Assembly (NCBI GenBank): GCA_030844895.1
Contig: CM061223.1
Span: 37,570,204-37,634,203, forward strand
From: Ambrosia x helenae
Taxonomy: Eukaryota; Streptophyta; Magnoliopsida; Asterales; Asteraceae
Length of the DNA: 64,000 nucleotides
Direction of reading: 5' to 3'
Below the pieces are notes generated by a model. It was not told the origin of the DNA, searched no databases, and worked only from the letters and a program-made list of their open reading frames with translations. Shown here piece after piece: positions 11,327 to 22,139 of this stretch; within the stretch, counting starts at the first letter, position 1, and each line of letters begins with the position of its first letter. The position numbers were made by a program, and so were the translations under genes.

Positions 11327-12106
11327 CAAAGCTAATAATCCTACATGTCATAATATTATGTAATCTCTCATTTGAGAGATGCCACATAGGATGTGATGTG
11401 GCAACTCTAGATCAATTAAAAAAAGAAATGAATATGGTTTAACCTAATCTATTAAATACCTAATCTACTAAATGTAAATATTAAACCTTTATTATTTTCT
11501 CTCTCATGTTTCCTCCTATAACTTTTAAACGCTAATATCTTTTATATACGAGATTTTTTAAAGAAAAAAATTACACCAAATTAACGAGCGTTTTATTATC
11601 TTTCCAACGAGTACCATATTGCTATATAAAAACGGAGAAAAAAACGACTATTTTTGTAACCCGACAGGTATTGTGTCAGGTTTGGGATTAGTTTACAAAA
11701 AAATTGTGGGTTTGGGTCGGGTCTGGGATTAGGTGATACCCGACCCAATTACCTGAAACAACGCATCACATAACCCTTAGACTAATGCGTTCGATATTTC
11801 AATAAATAACTTTTTTTCCTTATTTCATGTTAGTTCTTTTTAGAATGATCGATTACAAACTTCCGAATTCATTTGACATTATATAATATTTTGTAATGGC
11901 ACTAGATTTATACCCCGGCACAGAGATTTGTTTTTTTTTATATTAGAATAGGATAACTTATGGTAGAGATTTGTTTTTAATAATAATAATAATAATAATA
12001 TTCATTAATCATATATTGGCAAGTCATTAATTATGTTGTCATATTACATATTTTATTATGTGATATTAGATATTTCAACCCGGGACGCTCCCGGGATAAA
12101 AACTAG
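11294..12106 (+). mobile_element. Non-autonomous Helitron 3, 813 bp
   Basis: The 5' end is TCTATATATA after host A, and the 3' end is CTAG (12103-12106) before host T. The 3' hairpin is very strong: CCCGGG (12080-12085) pairs with CCCGGG (12090-12095 region) around ACGCT, about 8 bases before CTAG. The internal block with ACACCAAATTAACGAGCG (about 11573) and CTCTCATGTTTCCTC matches Helitron 2. It lies in solo LTR 1, so it is the youngest layer of this nest. Confidence 0.87.
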
Positions 12107-12414
12107 TATATGTATATATTTATGACTTAACTACTTCTAAATAGTATATATGTAGTATGTTTTGTTGTACACTCGAATATGTGATTAGGACTTAGATAGA
12201 TAGTCCAAGATAAATTTGAAACCGCGTATGTTTATGACCTTAGTTGAAGGTTAGAGTATGCTTGAATAGCCTAGTAATCAATTGCCAAGAATGACGAAGG
12301 TTACTCAGTTGGAAGTTGGTGTTTGCCATTGTAGACAAACGAGTCGACTAGATAGTTGCAACACATGAGTTAGTCAAAAGATAACAAACCGCGTTAATTA
12401 AGGTTAGAAAAGCC

Positions 12415-12823
12415 ATAGTGATTACTTTGGTAATCTTGTAGAGGCTTGCTTATAATCAAACGGGTCAAACGAATAAATTGTATTCGATTGGCATAAAACA
12501 AATATAGAATTATTTTGGTAAGCTTGTAAAGGCTTGCATGTAATCAAATGGCTCAAACGAATAAATTGTATTCAATTGGCATAAAACAAGTATAGAATTA
12601 TTTTGGTAAGCTTGTAAAGGCTTGCTTGTAATCAAACGAATAAATTGTATTCGACTGGCATAAAACAAGTATAGAATTACTTTGGTAAGCTTGTAGAGGC
12701 TTGTTTATAATCAAACGGGTCAAACGAATAAACCGTATTCGATTGGCATAAAACAAGTATAGAATTACTTGGGTAATCTTGTAGAGGTTTACTTATAATT
12801 AGACGCGTCAAACGAATAAATAT
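12415..12823. repeat. Tandem repeat, about 88-bp unit, five copies
   Basis: Five copies of a unit built on TTTGGTAAGCTTGTAGAGG, TTATAATCAAACGGGTCAAA and ATTCGATTGGCATAAAACAA start at about 12415, 12505, 12592, 12672 and 12759. Copy 3 has lost about 10 bases. It lies in solo LTR 1. Such arrays in LTRs often grow by replication slippage. Confidence 0.88.
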
Positions 12824-13007
12824 ATATGTGTGTATGCATATTTTAAATTCATGCCAATGGAAGCTTGGATGTCAAACTGGTAAGACGTGCTGATGCGATT
12901 GATTATGATATAGACAAGGTAAGTGGGTCCTAATATTAGATTCACTAGTTACATCTCGGACTCAAAAGTGGGAAATGTTGGATAAGTGATACAAGACTTT
13001 CCAGCAG

Positions 13008-13180
13008 ATCCAAACCGTAGCTTACGGCCTGGAGCCGTAGGCTACGGTTCACACAGAACATCAAGACAGAAACTGTGAGTCGTAACCTACGGTTCTTGAA
13101 CTGTAGGCTACGGTTCAGTATTTAAAACAGGAACATTGAACCGTAACCTATGGTTCTTGAACTGTAGGTTACGGTGGGTA
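13008..13180. repeat. Cluster of CCGTAGGCTACGG palindromic units
   Basis: About six versions of a near-palindromic element (CCGTAGGCTACGGTTC, AACCGTAACCTAYGGTTC) are arranged in alternating direct and inverted order. They could form several hairpins in RNA or DNA near the 3' side of solo LTR 1. The role is unknown. Confidence 0.65.
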
Positions 13181-14053
13181 CCGTCATTTGATCATTTTAA
13201 CGTGTTTTCAATTCTGCAATTATTTAAAACGACTAACAGGTTGTTTGACGCTGTAAACCCTAGGTATGACTACTATGGAGCCAGAGTGATGATCAAGTAC
13301 ATTCGAAGGACCAAACGTAAACGAATCTCATGTTCAACGCTTCCGCATAACTCTTTGTAAACCGTAACCGATAGTAGATTTCTAAGTGTGTTAATCTTAA
13401 TGCACGTGATACGAATCATAAGCTGGTATTTTTATTTAACATTGTTATAGTCAAGCTAATATCAGTAAAAGTTTTAAAAAGTCCGTATTTTTATAAGTCT
13501 TTAATTTCATATATTAAGGGCAAATACCCATTTATTAGGACGGGTCTTACAAAAGGTCGAGGCAATACCTAAGAAGTATATCCTAGACCGTTGGAGGCGT
13601 GAGGTGTTACCTAAATTTGTTTTTAGTATAGACGCTCGGTATGGTGTGGACAACAGCGCTAGTGCCATGATGCGTAATGACTTGTTTAACATGTTTACTC
13701 AATGTGTTGATCGCCTAACTTCCGAGCCTGATCGTTTATCGACGTTCACAGAACAACTCAAGGGTCTGATGGAGGGAGTTATGACAAGGGGAGCAATGAC
13801 TCGGGTGAACCAGAGGTTGTGAAAGAGGCGATAATCGCGAATCTGCTAGGTGCACCAGAAGACGTTGACCCAGCATGCAGCAACCCGCAAGGAATAAGGA
13901 ACAAGGGATGTGGCATGAACCGTCGACTAATAGGCCCGGTGAAAAGGCGGTAAAGCAGAAGAAGAACCCTCGCCAATGCAAGACTTGCCAAGAATACGTG
14001 ATGGATCATGATTCCAGGAACTGCCCCAAGAAGAACCAACAACCAGCCCCCTA

Positions 14054-15623
14054 GTAACATGGTTGAACAGCTACCTGTAGTACTTTTTATATTATATGAT
14101 GTGGTGTAAAAAAAAAAAAAAACCCTGACCCCCCGCGTATTTTATGTGTGTTTTTTTATATGGTGTAAATGTGTATTCCAGACCTAACTACTATGTGTGG
14201 AACACACATTTTTTCTAACCATACTAAATGTTTTAGAATGCTTTTTTGGCGGGAGGGGCCTTTTGTTTTTATGTGGTACATTATGTACAAGCAAAGGCCA
14301 AGGGGCTGTGTTTTTAGGGGTACTTTAGTACGTCGGTGTCTATGCTTTATTTTGTAATGCAAACTCAGTAATGGAAAGTTGTTTATTTTAGTATGTGGGT
14401 TATATTTTTTTTTTTTTTTTTGGGCTACCCTAGTGTAAGTGTAGGGACACCACAAGGCACTAAATGTCCCAACTAATACCCGGGAAACAAAGATATTAAA
14501 ATATTTGATGATCACTAGCAGCTAGCAGAACCGAAAAAAAACGCAGTCATTCGCTGATCAACGCGGCCACAACTCTGAACAAACTGTTCTATGTCCATTT
14601 TTTGTGTTTGACCAACAAGTGAAAAAAACAAACTGTGTTTTTTGTTCATGCCTTATTTTTACACCAGTGTAATGGGGCTTCCTAAAGATACTAATTAGTC
14701 ATTCGCTGATCAATGCGGCCACAAGTTTGTTGGCCTTACGACAACCCACGTTCTTTGTTTCGCTGACTGAACAAACTGTTCTATGTCCATTTTTTGTTTT
14801 TCATCAACAAGTGTAAAACAATCTGTGTTTGTGTTCATGCCTTTTTTTTTACCCCAGTGTAACGATGATACATAAAGATACTAATTAGTAACAATGACAT
14901 AGGTTAGTCGGCAAATGGACAGATTAATTACAAACATTAAGTAGATACGTTCGACTGAAGAAACTTTTTTTCATTTTTGTTTGCATATGTACTCTTTTTT
15001 TTTGCGTGACCCAGTGTAAAGGGTCCCAAGGTATTTAAAAGACACAACAATAAAACCAAACTGTTTTTCTTTTTTTGCCCGTTTGTTTGCTGATAAACCG
15101 GTCACAAAGTGAATCAAGACTAGTTTTTTGTCCATTTTTTTTGTAATAATCAACCAGTGAAAACGAAATTGTTTTTGTGTTTTTTCCATGCCTTTTTTTA
15201 CACCAGTGTAAGGAGGATACAAAAGATACTACGTATTTATGATGACAAAGGATACGCGATGATGGACAGATTAATTATAACCACTAAGTAGGATACGTAC
15301 TTATCAACCAGTCACATTAAGTAGAAACATCACACCAAAACGCGGCATCACCCCATCGGGTAGCCAAAACATAAAATATGTCTTAAAAGTTACAACCCAA
15401 AAAAAAAAAAACTACTAATATGCGTCCCAAAATGGCATTAGTCAACAACAGACCACCCTTTTCTTCGATACGTTTTTTATCCATACAGCATATCATCTGA
15501 GATCCGCTCTTTATAGATGTTTGTACGTGCCAGCAAGATCTTCGTTGCATACTTCCTCCTCAAGGCATCCACTTGTGCTTGCTTTCTCTTACCATTCAAG
15601 TTGAAGCCACAGCTGAAAGGAAC
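14054..15623. repeat. Convergent intergenic region of the MULE with degenerate tandem repeats
   Basis: No gene is visible. From about 14530 to 15240 there are three or more degenerate units sharing CATTCGCTGATCAAYGCGG, TGTTCTATGTCCATTTTTTG, ATGCCTTtTTTT and ACACCAGTGTAA, then AAAGATACTA. Homopolymer T runs are frequent. The region separates the 3' end of the transposase from the 3' end of the Ulp1 gene, so it probably holds both terminators. Confidence 0.7.
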
Positions 15624-18600
15624 TTAAATCCCCATGTATTTCTCCATGTGCCGCATTAGGAACACTCCGCAGTCCGAGGTGTTCTTGTGTGTAGCCCATG
15701 GGACATCAACCCGCATGATATTGCATCGCCCCATCATAGCTGCCTTTGCGTGCCTCACCAGACGAATGTATCGAATAAAGATATCTTTCTGCGACAGTTT
15801 AGCAGTTTTCAAGGTTACTAAGCGGTCATCCAAAAAAATAATAAATAAAATAAATAAATAAAATAAAAGTTTTTACCACTTTGTATGACGTGCTCTTATG
15901 CAAGTACTCCCGGTTGTCTGTTAGCAACACGGTTGACTTTTTGGGGGTGTTGTTATCTATCACGCATGTATCCTCATGTTTCAAGTCAAAGACTAGTACG
16001 TAATAGTGGTTCCACTCCAGGATAGGCACAAAAACCATATCAAATGTCCCTAAATCAAGCGGAGTATCATCTCTAGACAGCGCCCCCGACAAGCCATTCC
16101 TAAAAGCTTCCACACAACTACCCTCCCTGTCCTCTTTCAACTTTAACATCCACTCGACCTGTTTAAAAATGTTTTTGTTTTTCAATTCCAGGGGTATATT
16201 TTTTTTTTGCGGCTAATTAAAAATAGGGGAGATAAAATCCATAACATGATAAGTAACTCACAATCGTGGAGCAAGCAAGAAATAAGCGTCGTGGTCCGTC
16301 AGGAAGTTGATACTCTGGTTCGGTGTTAAGGACATGCACCCAAGCATCTATCACAGTCCCGTACAACCTCCTACCTACGGCTAAAGACTGTAGGTAGGGA
16401 GTCTCAACTCGCAAACCATAAGTTGTCTCAAACATTACATACCTGTCATAGAAAAAAAACAGTCAGTAAACACTGGTGTAAAGGGGTTTTCAAAGACATT
16501 AGGGGGCAGACACTTACGGGTAATGTTCGGTGGGGTCTATGCCTGAGGACTCGGAATCTTCGTGGCTAACAATGCTCCCCTCACCATGATACGCAACATT
16601 TGATCTCCTACACCAAAGTAGGACATATGGACCCTAAGTCGCCGCCTATCACAAATAAATTCCGAGAAAAAAAATTAATAAAAGCCGCTAAAACTATTCT
16701 TACCCTTTCTTAACGTCGGCAATTGCTTGCTCCATCAGCACGGTCTTACTGGTCTGTTTGAAAAGGAAGGGCCAGACCGCTTTTTCCCTCCGTGTGTCTT
16801 TCGTCTCTATCTCGACATCACTGTCCAAAGAAACTGGGATCCTGGTCGCCATATTCTTTGTTATCCCCCGTCGCGTAGACACATTTGTTGGGCCGCTGGT
16901 TGTCGTTACTGAAGTGCCAATACCTGACAACTTTTCACCTGCCACATCATTCGCCACGTTGACGACTAAATCTTCCACCATCCCTTCCTTGTTTTTTTTG
17001 CCTGCACGGGAGGTAAATTAGTCTAAAACAAACATCAGTGTAAAAACCTCATATATGTTAATATGTGCAACATAAACCTTCTACAGGGCTGCTATCTCCG
17101 AGCTGGGTTAGGCCCAAACTAAAACTGGGCTGACTGAAAGCAACAACCTCCCCTGGTGATCCTACAAACCAAAAACAAAAAAACAAAAAAATGAGCTTTT
17201 CTTACACTGTTGTAAAAAAAATGCAAAATCTAAATAAATTAAAAAACAACAACAAACAAGCAAAACATCCTTTTTTTGCCATGCTTAACCTCCCACACAG
17301 CCGACTGCGGGGTCTCCACAATTAGGCGTGATGTCTTGCGTCAGCCCTAGGCTAAAACTTGGCTGGCTTGGTGCGGTCGATTGGCCATCTTTTACACCTG
17401 CAACAAAAAGTTATATATTTTTATAAATCTGTGAACACTAAACGTTTTTTGTTGGCATCCATACCTGCATCGGGCTTCCATAGTGTGGATGCAAGACCTA
17501 ACTTCATCCTATGTGCGTCCATCGCCCCGGCTAATGTGCTTTGCATTTCACCACACCATTGGACAACAGGAACCAATGCTTGTTTAAAACCCAACCCCAA
17601 TGAAGTAGGTACCACTGACTCAGTTGTTGTAGTTTTCACACCAGTGTTCATTGCAACGTTTTTTGACGCCTTTATGTTGGACGCAGCATCTCCCTGTACG
17701 GGGTCACTCTGTTTTATAACTCCTGCGGACGTATTGGACGGAATACCAGTAACTGGAACAGTTTGGTCATTTTCTGGGTGACCACCGGACCATTGTCCAA
17801 CTGGCCCGGCCCTGGTAAGTAACCAATCATTTTCGTTGCCCGAATCTGACGAATCGCCCTCGTCCCCCGAAGCGTCTCGCCCAAGTGGAATCTCATGACT
17901 ATCAACATCCGCGGAGTCCACATGACCCTCCGCCCCAGGTAACACAACACAGTTTTTTTTAGTTACACTAGTGTATAAAAAAGCAAGTTACGTAATTTTT
18001 TCAAACTGTTTTCATTTTTTTTTCACATACCTTGGACATCTACCGACACATTCGACACTGCCCCGATGCCATAGCGCTCACCCAACTCTGTCACCACATC
18101 CATGATCCTCTAAGAAGGCGTATCCAACGTTTTCGACGTCTCACCAGCATCTTCATGAGCAAACGATAAAGATTTCTTGTAGTCGGCTGTCAATGCAATT
18201 ACACGCATGTTATTCCGATGTTTCGACGATAATGAGCTCAAAATTTTCTCCACGCCCAATTTCAGCAGCTTAAATTCTGCAACCTTTTCACGAGCCACAC
18301 ACAAATCCACCTATGATACCAAAAAGATTTCCAAAGTTTAAAAAAAATGTCTGTTCTCTCCTACACGACCATCCTCTCCAATTGCTCCAACATTTAATTC
18401 CTTTCTCTTCCCTAACCCAAAACCACCATTATTTATTTCATGTTCCTGGCGCGCAATGATGAACTCTTGTGTCTAGTAATGCATAGCACGCACATCCGGC
18501 TTAGTGCTCATTCCGTTGACCGAAAAACTGTCAACATATACTAGCTGCATACAAAAAAAAACAAAAAATAGTTGTCACAACAAAATATAACGAAATAGGG

Positions 18601-19595
18601 GAAATCATGCGCGTGCAGTTTAAATACACCAAAAAATACCATCAAGAAAGTTAGCGGCCCGGCAAATGCACAGGTTGGGTCCATATGTCGCCACTTACGC
18701 TTACAACCTTTAAGCGATTGCACCATGTAGTCGCACCAATCGATGTCCTCGAATCTGGTCTCATCAGTAAAGCATTTCGGGATCTCTTCCTTGCAAAGTC
18801 CATTTTTGTAAGAAGTAATCATTGTAGTCACGAAAAGCATAATGAAATCAACTTTGAAAGTAAACATATCCTCATACTCATCCTCCATGATCTTTTTTGC
18901 TATCAACGTCGGTGGAAGGTAACCTGTTGTGGGGTAGTGATCACGCCAAACTTGCAGCACCGGGTGTAAATGCTTGGACTCGGTAAGAGTTTCAAATTTG
19001 ATGTTGCCACGTGGAATCCCGAACACCTTCTGCACAACAGCAGGATCTATGCGTAATTCGTCTCGCCCGTACTTCATGCTCATCTTATCTGGTTGGAAAG
19101 CATCAGCCGCGTAGTGTGCTAGCTTCACTGGGATCCCGTCAACCACAAAACCCAACATATCAGCGAAACCCATCTGCCTGACTGCCTCTTGTTGCCTGTT
19201 ACTAAGCTTAGAAACAGCTAAGAACAGCTGCCGGGGGGACGACCTTGTTTTCAGGCTTACCCAGGATTGCGTTGTCCTTAACTTCCGTTTGGGGGCCGCC
19301 TCTTCGCTGTCACCGACATTGTCCCCCTCGGAGTCTGAGTTGATCTCAAAGTTCCTTTTCCGCTTCTTAATTGCTTTAAACACTGGTGTAGATGAACCGA
19401 CGTCGATAGGGGTGGCTGTCAAAAAAAAAACAAAACAAACTAAAAATTAAAAACACTGGCCCCTTTTTTTTCAAAAGAAAACACTGATGTACAACTTTTT
19501 TACCAACCTCTAACGTCGTAGGGGAGGCAAACAAGTTCACCTACTGCTGATAATTCTACATGCTGTCTCTTACCACTCCTTGTCCCAATAACCAT
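15624..19595 (-). pseudogene. Ulp1-type SUMO-protease gene of the MULE, with N-terminal plant-mobile-domain-like region
   Basis: Exon 1 (19508-19595) starts MVIGTRSGKRQ and joins exon 2 (18640-19415) through GT/AG borders in phase. Exon 2 encodes a helical region (RQMGFADMLGFVVDGIP...VFGIPRG) like the aminotransferase/plant mobile domain that often precedes TE-borne Ulp1 domains. Exons at about 18365-18544 and 18031-18310 follow, then a poorly conserved linker (17421-17945, 16700-16981). The C-terminal cysteine-protease domain shows WNHYYVLVFD (His), CVIDN (Asp) and TSDCGVFLMRHME (Cys). The usual oxyanion Gln six residues before Cys is His. In-frame TAG codons at 18473-18475 and 18110-18112, and no AG acceptor before the last exon, make it non-functional. 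Ulp1 enzymes cleave SUMO-type conjugates; the benefit to the element is unknown. Confidence 0.85.
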
Positions 19596-20465
19596 GGTTT
19601 CACACAATTAACAAGAGCTGTGTTACACACAATAAAAAATAAGCCTGTCATACACCAATGTCAACTGGGAAATGTAGCAAAAACAGATGAAATGCATGCC
19701 CAAAAATAAAAACATTCGAATAAAAAACCACCAAAATAAACTTTCGGATCAAAATCGACCAGAATAAACTTAACAAAAAACTCAACAGGCAAACAGATGT
19801 CACACAAAGGAGTCACACAAAAACCCTTTTTTATGAATCAAACCAACAGAGAAAACCCCAAGTTTATGAATCCGTTTTTTCCCAATCAAAGATGAAATGC
19901 ATGTCCAAAAAACAAACACATACGTGAATCTCAAAAAAAAGCCCCCAACAATTACACCGAAGTAAAAAAAATGGCACACTAAAAGCTACTATATCAAAAG
20001 TACATCGATGATCATGCATCTTAAACAAAACCCACAAAGCAAATAACTACATCGAAAGAATCATAGGGTTTTTACTTACATTGCGTTTGCATGTATATTT
20101 GTAAGAAGATGATCAGGCAGAGAATCGCCTGGTGTGTTTGTAAGAAGATGCTCGAAGCAGGAGGATAGGGATTTTGTTAGGAACGAAAGTGAAAATTTTG
20201 AAAAAAAAAAGTATGATGGTGACTGATGTTTTCGTGACTGTTTGTATGGCAAGAGGAGTGATAATAATTTGTCACTCTATACCCAAATTACCCTTTAAGC
20301 ATATTATTTTAATTACAAATTGTAATCAGATTTTTGATTCCACAAAATGACAAAACAATTTTTTTATAAAACCTCAACCATTGGATGATAAAGATCAAAG
20401 GTCCAAAAGGGTTCCTATGGTTTTCACAACTCACATGGGTTTTCAAAGTATCCTAACCCTATTAA
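19596..20465. other. 5' flank of the Ulp1 gene and right subterminal region of the MULE
   Basis: This AT-rich sequence has no open frame. A duplicated block (AAACCACCAAAATAAACTTTCGGATC / AAAATCGACCAGAATAAACTT, about 19725-19775) lies here. The last 100 bases (about 20355-20457) are the right terminal inverted repeat of the MULE, with AACCTCAACCATTGGATGAT and TGGTTTTCACAACTCACATG. The Ulp1 promoter should lie in this stretch, but I cannot fix a TATA box. Confidence 0.55.
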
Positions 20466-20848
20466 GGATAATGTGGAAACCCACTCTTATAGTGAAAACT
20501 CTGACTTTCCAATTTTTTTTTTTTGTTGAAAAACATAGGACATGATTTTAAGCATTTTGGGCCAAAAAAAAATTAAAAAAGTGCCGAGCACTTTTTAAAA
20601 AAAATAAAATAAAATTCCGACTAACACATGTTAAGCCAAACTAACACGTGTTACCCATTTTTTACCCGAAGACGGTTTTTATTTTTTTTTAAAAAAAACT
20701 GCTCGGCACTTTTTCGATTTTTTGGCCCAAAATGCTTAAAATCATGTATGTTACATACCCTAAAATTTTCATAAAAAAAAAAGTCGGGAAGTTAGAGTTT
20801 GATAGAGTTTCCAAGGTTTTCACTATAACAAGGGTTTCTAATATAACC
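20466..20848. mobile_element. Foldback (long inverted repeat) element, MULE-like termini
   Basis: The left arm runs GGATAATGTGGAAACCC, TATAGTGAAAACTC, then CATGATTTTAAGCATTTTGG, GCCAAAAA and AAAAAGTGCCGAGCA. The right arm carries the same blocks inverted, ending AAGGTTATATTAGAAACCC on the minus strand. The arms are about 170 bases with a short centre (GTTAAGCCAAACTAACACGTG). The outer ends resemble the adjacent MULE terminal repeat (GGATA.T.TG.AAACCC), so it is probably a deletion derivative of a related MULE that landed against the larger one. Confidence 0.8.
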
Positions 20849-20877
20849 TTATACTATATATATAGTGCAACGGTTTA

Positions 20878-20892
20878 TATATATATATATAT

Positions 20893-20926
<34 letters not shown>

Positions 20927-21075
20927 TATTGCAGATGTGGGCAACGGTTTAATTTATGGGTTATGGTGGTTCACAGTGGTTATGGTGGGTGTGGGTTGAT
21001 TATGGTTATAGTGGGTTGTGGCGGGTTATGGTTATGGTGGGTTGTGGTTGGTTATGGTTATGGTTATGGTTAGGT
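20878..21075. repeat. Simple repeats: (AT)n, (GATA)n, (AG)n then GGTTATGGTGGG array
   Basis: An AT tract (20878-20893) passes into GATAGATA and AG repeats (to 20927). About 130 bases of GGTTATGGTTATGGTGGGTTGTGG-like repeats follow. No gene is present; open frames here are repeat artefacts. Confidence 0.85.
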
Positions 21076-21207
21076 TATGCTGTAGACGTTAACAGACAAA
21101 CAGTCTTCTTCTTGCAGACTGCAGACCTTTGGTTCACCTCTTCCCCTGCATATGTGGTCCGCATATTGCAGACATTTTACCTCTTCAAAAACAAACACCA
21201 CCTAAAT
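21076..21207 (+). mobile_element. Non-autonomous DNA transposon, copy 3 (right end only)
   Basis: The block GACGTTAACAGACAAACAGTC ... CTTGCAGACTGCAGACCTTTGG ... GTGGTCCGCATATTGCAGAC ... CAAAAACAAACACCACC matches the right end of copy 2 (5940-6071) almost block for block. The left end is missing, or has been replaced by the GGTTATGG repeats, which might be part of its interior. Confidence 0.65.
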
Positions 21208-21278
21208 GTAGCATTCTCTCTTCCATGTGCATGGCACATGCTTATTCCCCCTTGTTTTTTAAATACCCGTAACTTTTT

Positions 21279-22114
21279 CAAACATTATTGTTTTTTACAT
21301 ATTACACAAAAAACTTTGGCGAATGCTCTTTTAGCAAAACTGCTCAGAGCCTGGGAGAAGTTTTTGAGTTGTCCACTCGCCAGAAGGCGGTGATTGAATG
21401 CCTAAAGGGGCCTCATGCTCAGGATTTTTTGACCGTTATCCCGATTGAGGGTTTGGGTCAATGCATGTCTGCAGTAGAGTACAGGGCTATACTCAAGTAC
21501 CGATTGATGATCCCTATGTACCCGGAAGATGAAACATGCCCCATCTGCCGTAAAACTTGAATGGATAAATACGGGGAGCATGCAATTCATTGCAAGGAGC
21601 TCCCTGGTTTCAAATATCGGCATGACTGGGTGAGGGACGTTTTGTGGGATATCTTGAGAAGAGCTGGGATCTCTGCAAAAAAGGAGGCCCCTGTAAACTT
21701 CCTCACAGACCCCACGGAAGGGAGATCCACCCTGCGACCCGCAAATCTGCTTGTCTTTGGTTGGGAGAGGGGGAAACATGCCTGTGTGGACCTCACCGGG
21801 GTATCTCCGCTGGTTGGGTTAAGGGAAACAGGGTTCGTAGCTGGGCAAGCATCAAGAAAGGCGGAATCAAAGAAAGTAGATAAACACGCTAAAGCTTGTG
21901 CAGATAACCAACATGTCTTTATCCCTCTGGCCTTCGACACCTTTGGCTCCCTGGCGCCAGAAGCTATTCGTTTCTTGACCAGGGTCAAACGGGTCGTCCA
22001 CAGCAATGTTTCATCCCCGGGGGGCAAGGTTTTGTCTTTAGTAGACTAGGGTTTGCAATTCAAAAAGGGGTGGCGGCGCAGCTTGTTGCCCGTCTACCTG
22101 CTATTATGATGTAA
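21279..22114 (+). pseudogene. C-terminal fragment of a reverse-transcriptase-type protein with zinc motif and restriction-like endonuclease
   Basis: Coding reads GEVFELSTRQKAV, LKGPHAQDFLTVIPIEGLG, a CPIC...HAIHC zinc motif, KYRHDWVRDVL, KKEAPVNFLTD, then RPANLLVFGW and KHACVDLTGVSPL. The order CCHC, R/KHD and P-(A/N)-X14-D resembles the restriction-like endonuclease tail of R2-type non-LTR retrotransposons, which nicks target DNA. The Asp expected in the P-x-D position is Asn here. Damage: a frameshift near 21345, an in-frame TGA at 21558-21560 between the zinc ligands, and a frameshift near 22025 after which the tail ends ...LVARLPAIMM at 22114. No RT domain lies upstream, so this is a 5'-truncated copy, which is usual for target-primed insertion. 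Confidence 0.65.
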
Positions 22115-22139
22115 CTTTCGTATTTTGTTTTAATGAGAA

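Larger units (their letters stand above)
9711..13551. mobile_element. Solo LTR 1 (about 3 kb plus a nested Helitron), inserted in the transposase
   Basis: It starts TGTAACACCC and ends GGGTCTTACA, the TG...CA termini of an LTR, and is flanked by a perfect 5-bp duplication AAAGG (9706-9710 and 13552-13556). No second copy of the start, no primer-binding site and no retroviral-type ORF is present, so it is best read as a solo LTR left by LTR-LTR recombination. A non-coding LARD-like element is the alternative. Removing it and one AAAGG rejoins the transposase coding. It contains a Helitron, an 88-bp tandem repeat, a 190-bp duplication and a cluster of CCGTA inverted repeats. Confidence 0.85.
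7417..14053 (+). pseudogene. MULE transposase of the FAR1/FRS family, split by a solo LTR
   Basis: The start ATG at 7417 opens MENAKDGDNNIDFF. A FAR1 DNA-binding domain is read at about 8280-8590 (WEDVVAMYESYAEKCGF, then CDCKAG). The DDE core begins near 8980 with FGEVLAFDATYQTN (first Asp); an intron from GTAAAA near 9068 to CCTAG near 9168 joins it to YNLIFVPFTGVD. The second Asp lies in LTDQDPAMKQ (about 9330), followed by RLCMWH. After VATS the coding jumps to a CSCNSW...CRHIF SWIM zinc finger (about 9620-9690), so the stretch with the third catalytic acid is deleted. Past the solo LTR it resumes with KVEAIPKKYILDRWRREV (13557 on). Other damage includes a TAA in the FAR1 domain at 8488-8490 and slips in T runs at 8982-8988 and 9685-9691. 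It is non-functional. Confidence 0.88.
6545..20457 (+). mobile_element. Mutator-like element carrying FAR1-type transposase and Ulp1 protease (Kaonashi-like MULE)
   Basis: The left end from about 6547 (GGATATTTTGAAAACTCC) and the inverted right end at about 20457 (GGATACTTTGAAAACCCA on the minus strand) align over roughly 100 bases with mismatches. Shared blocks are TTTGAAAAC, TGAGTTG, GAAC.C and, further in, a TTAAGG/TTGAGG stretch, which makes them terminal inverted repeats. Between them a transposase on the plus strand converges on a Ulp1-like protease gene on the minus strand. MULEs that carry ULP1-like genes are known in plants (Kaonashi type). Without the hAT MITE and the solo LTR the element would be about 9.6 kb. 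No 9-bp target duplication is evident, because a Helitron abuts the left end and a foldback element the right. Confidence 0.75.

Noticed and set aside
12415..12823. Possible CRISPR-like array (regular repeats and spacers)
   Set aside because: The whole 88-bp unit repeats without unique spacers, and the host is a plant; it is an ordinary tandem repeat.
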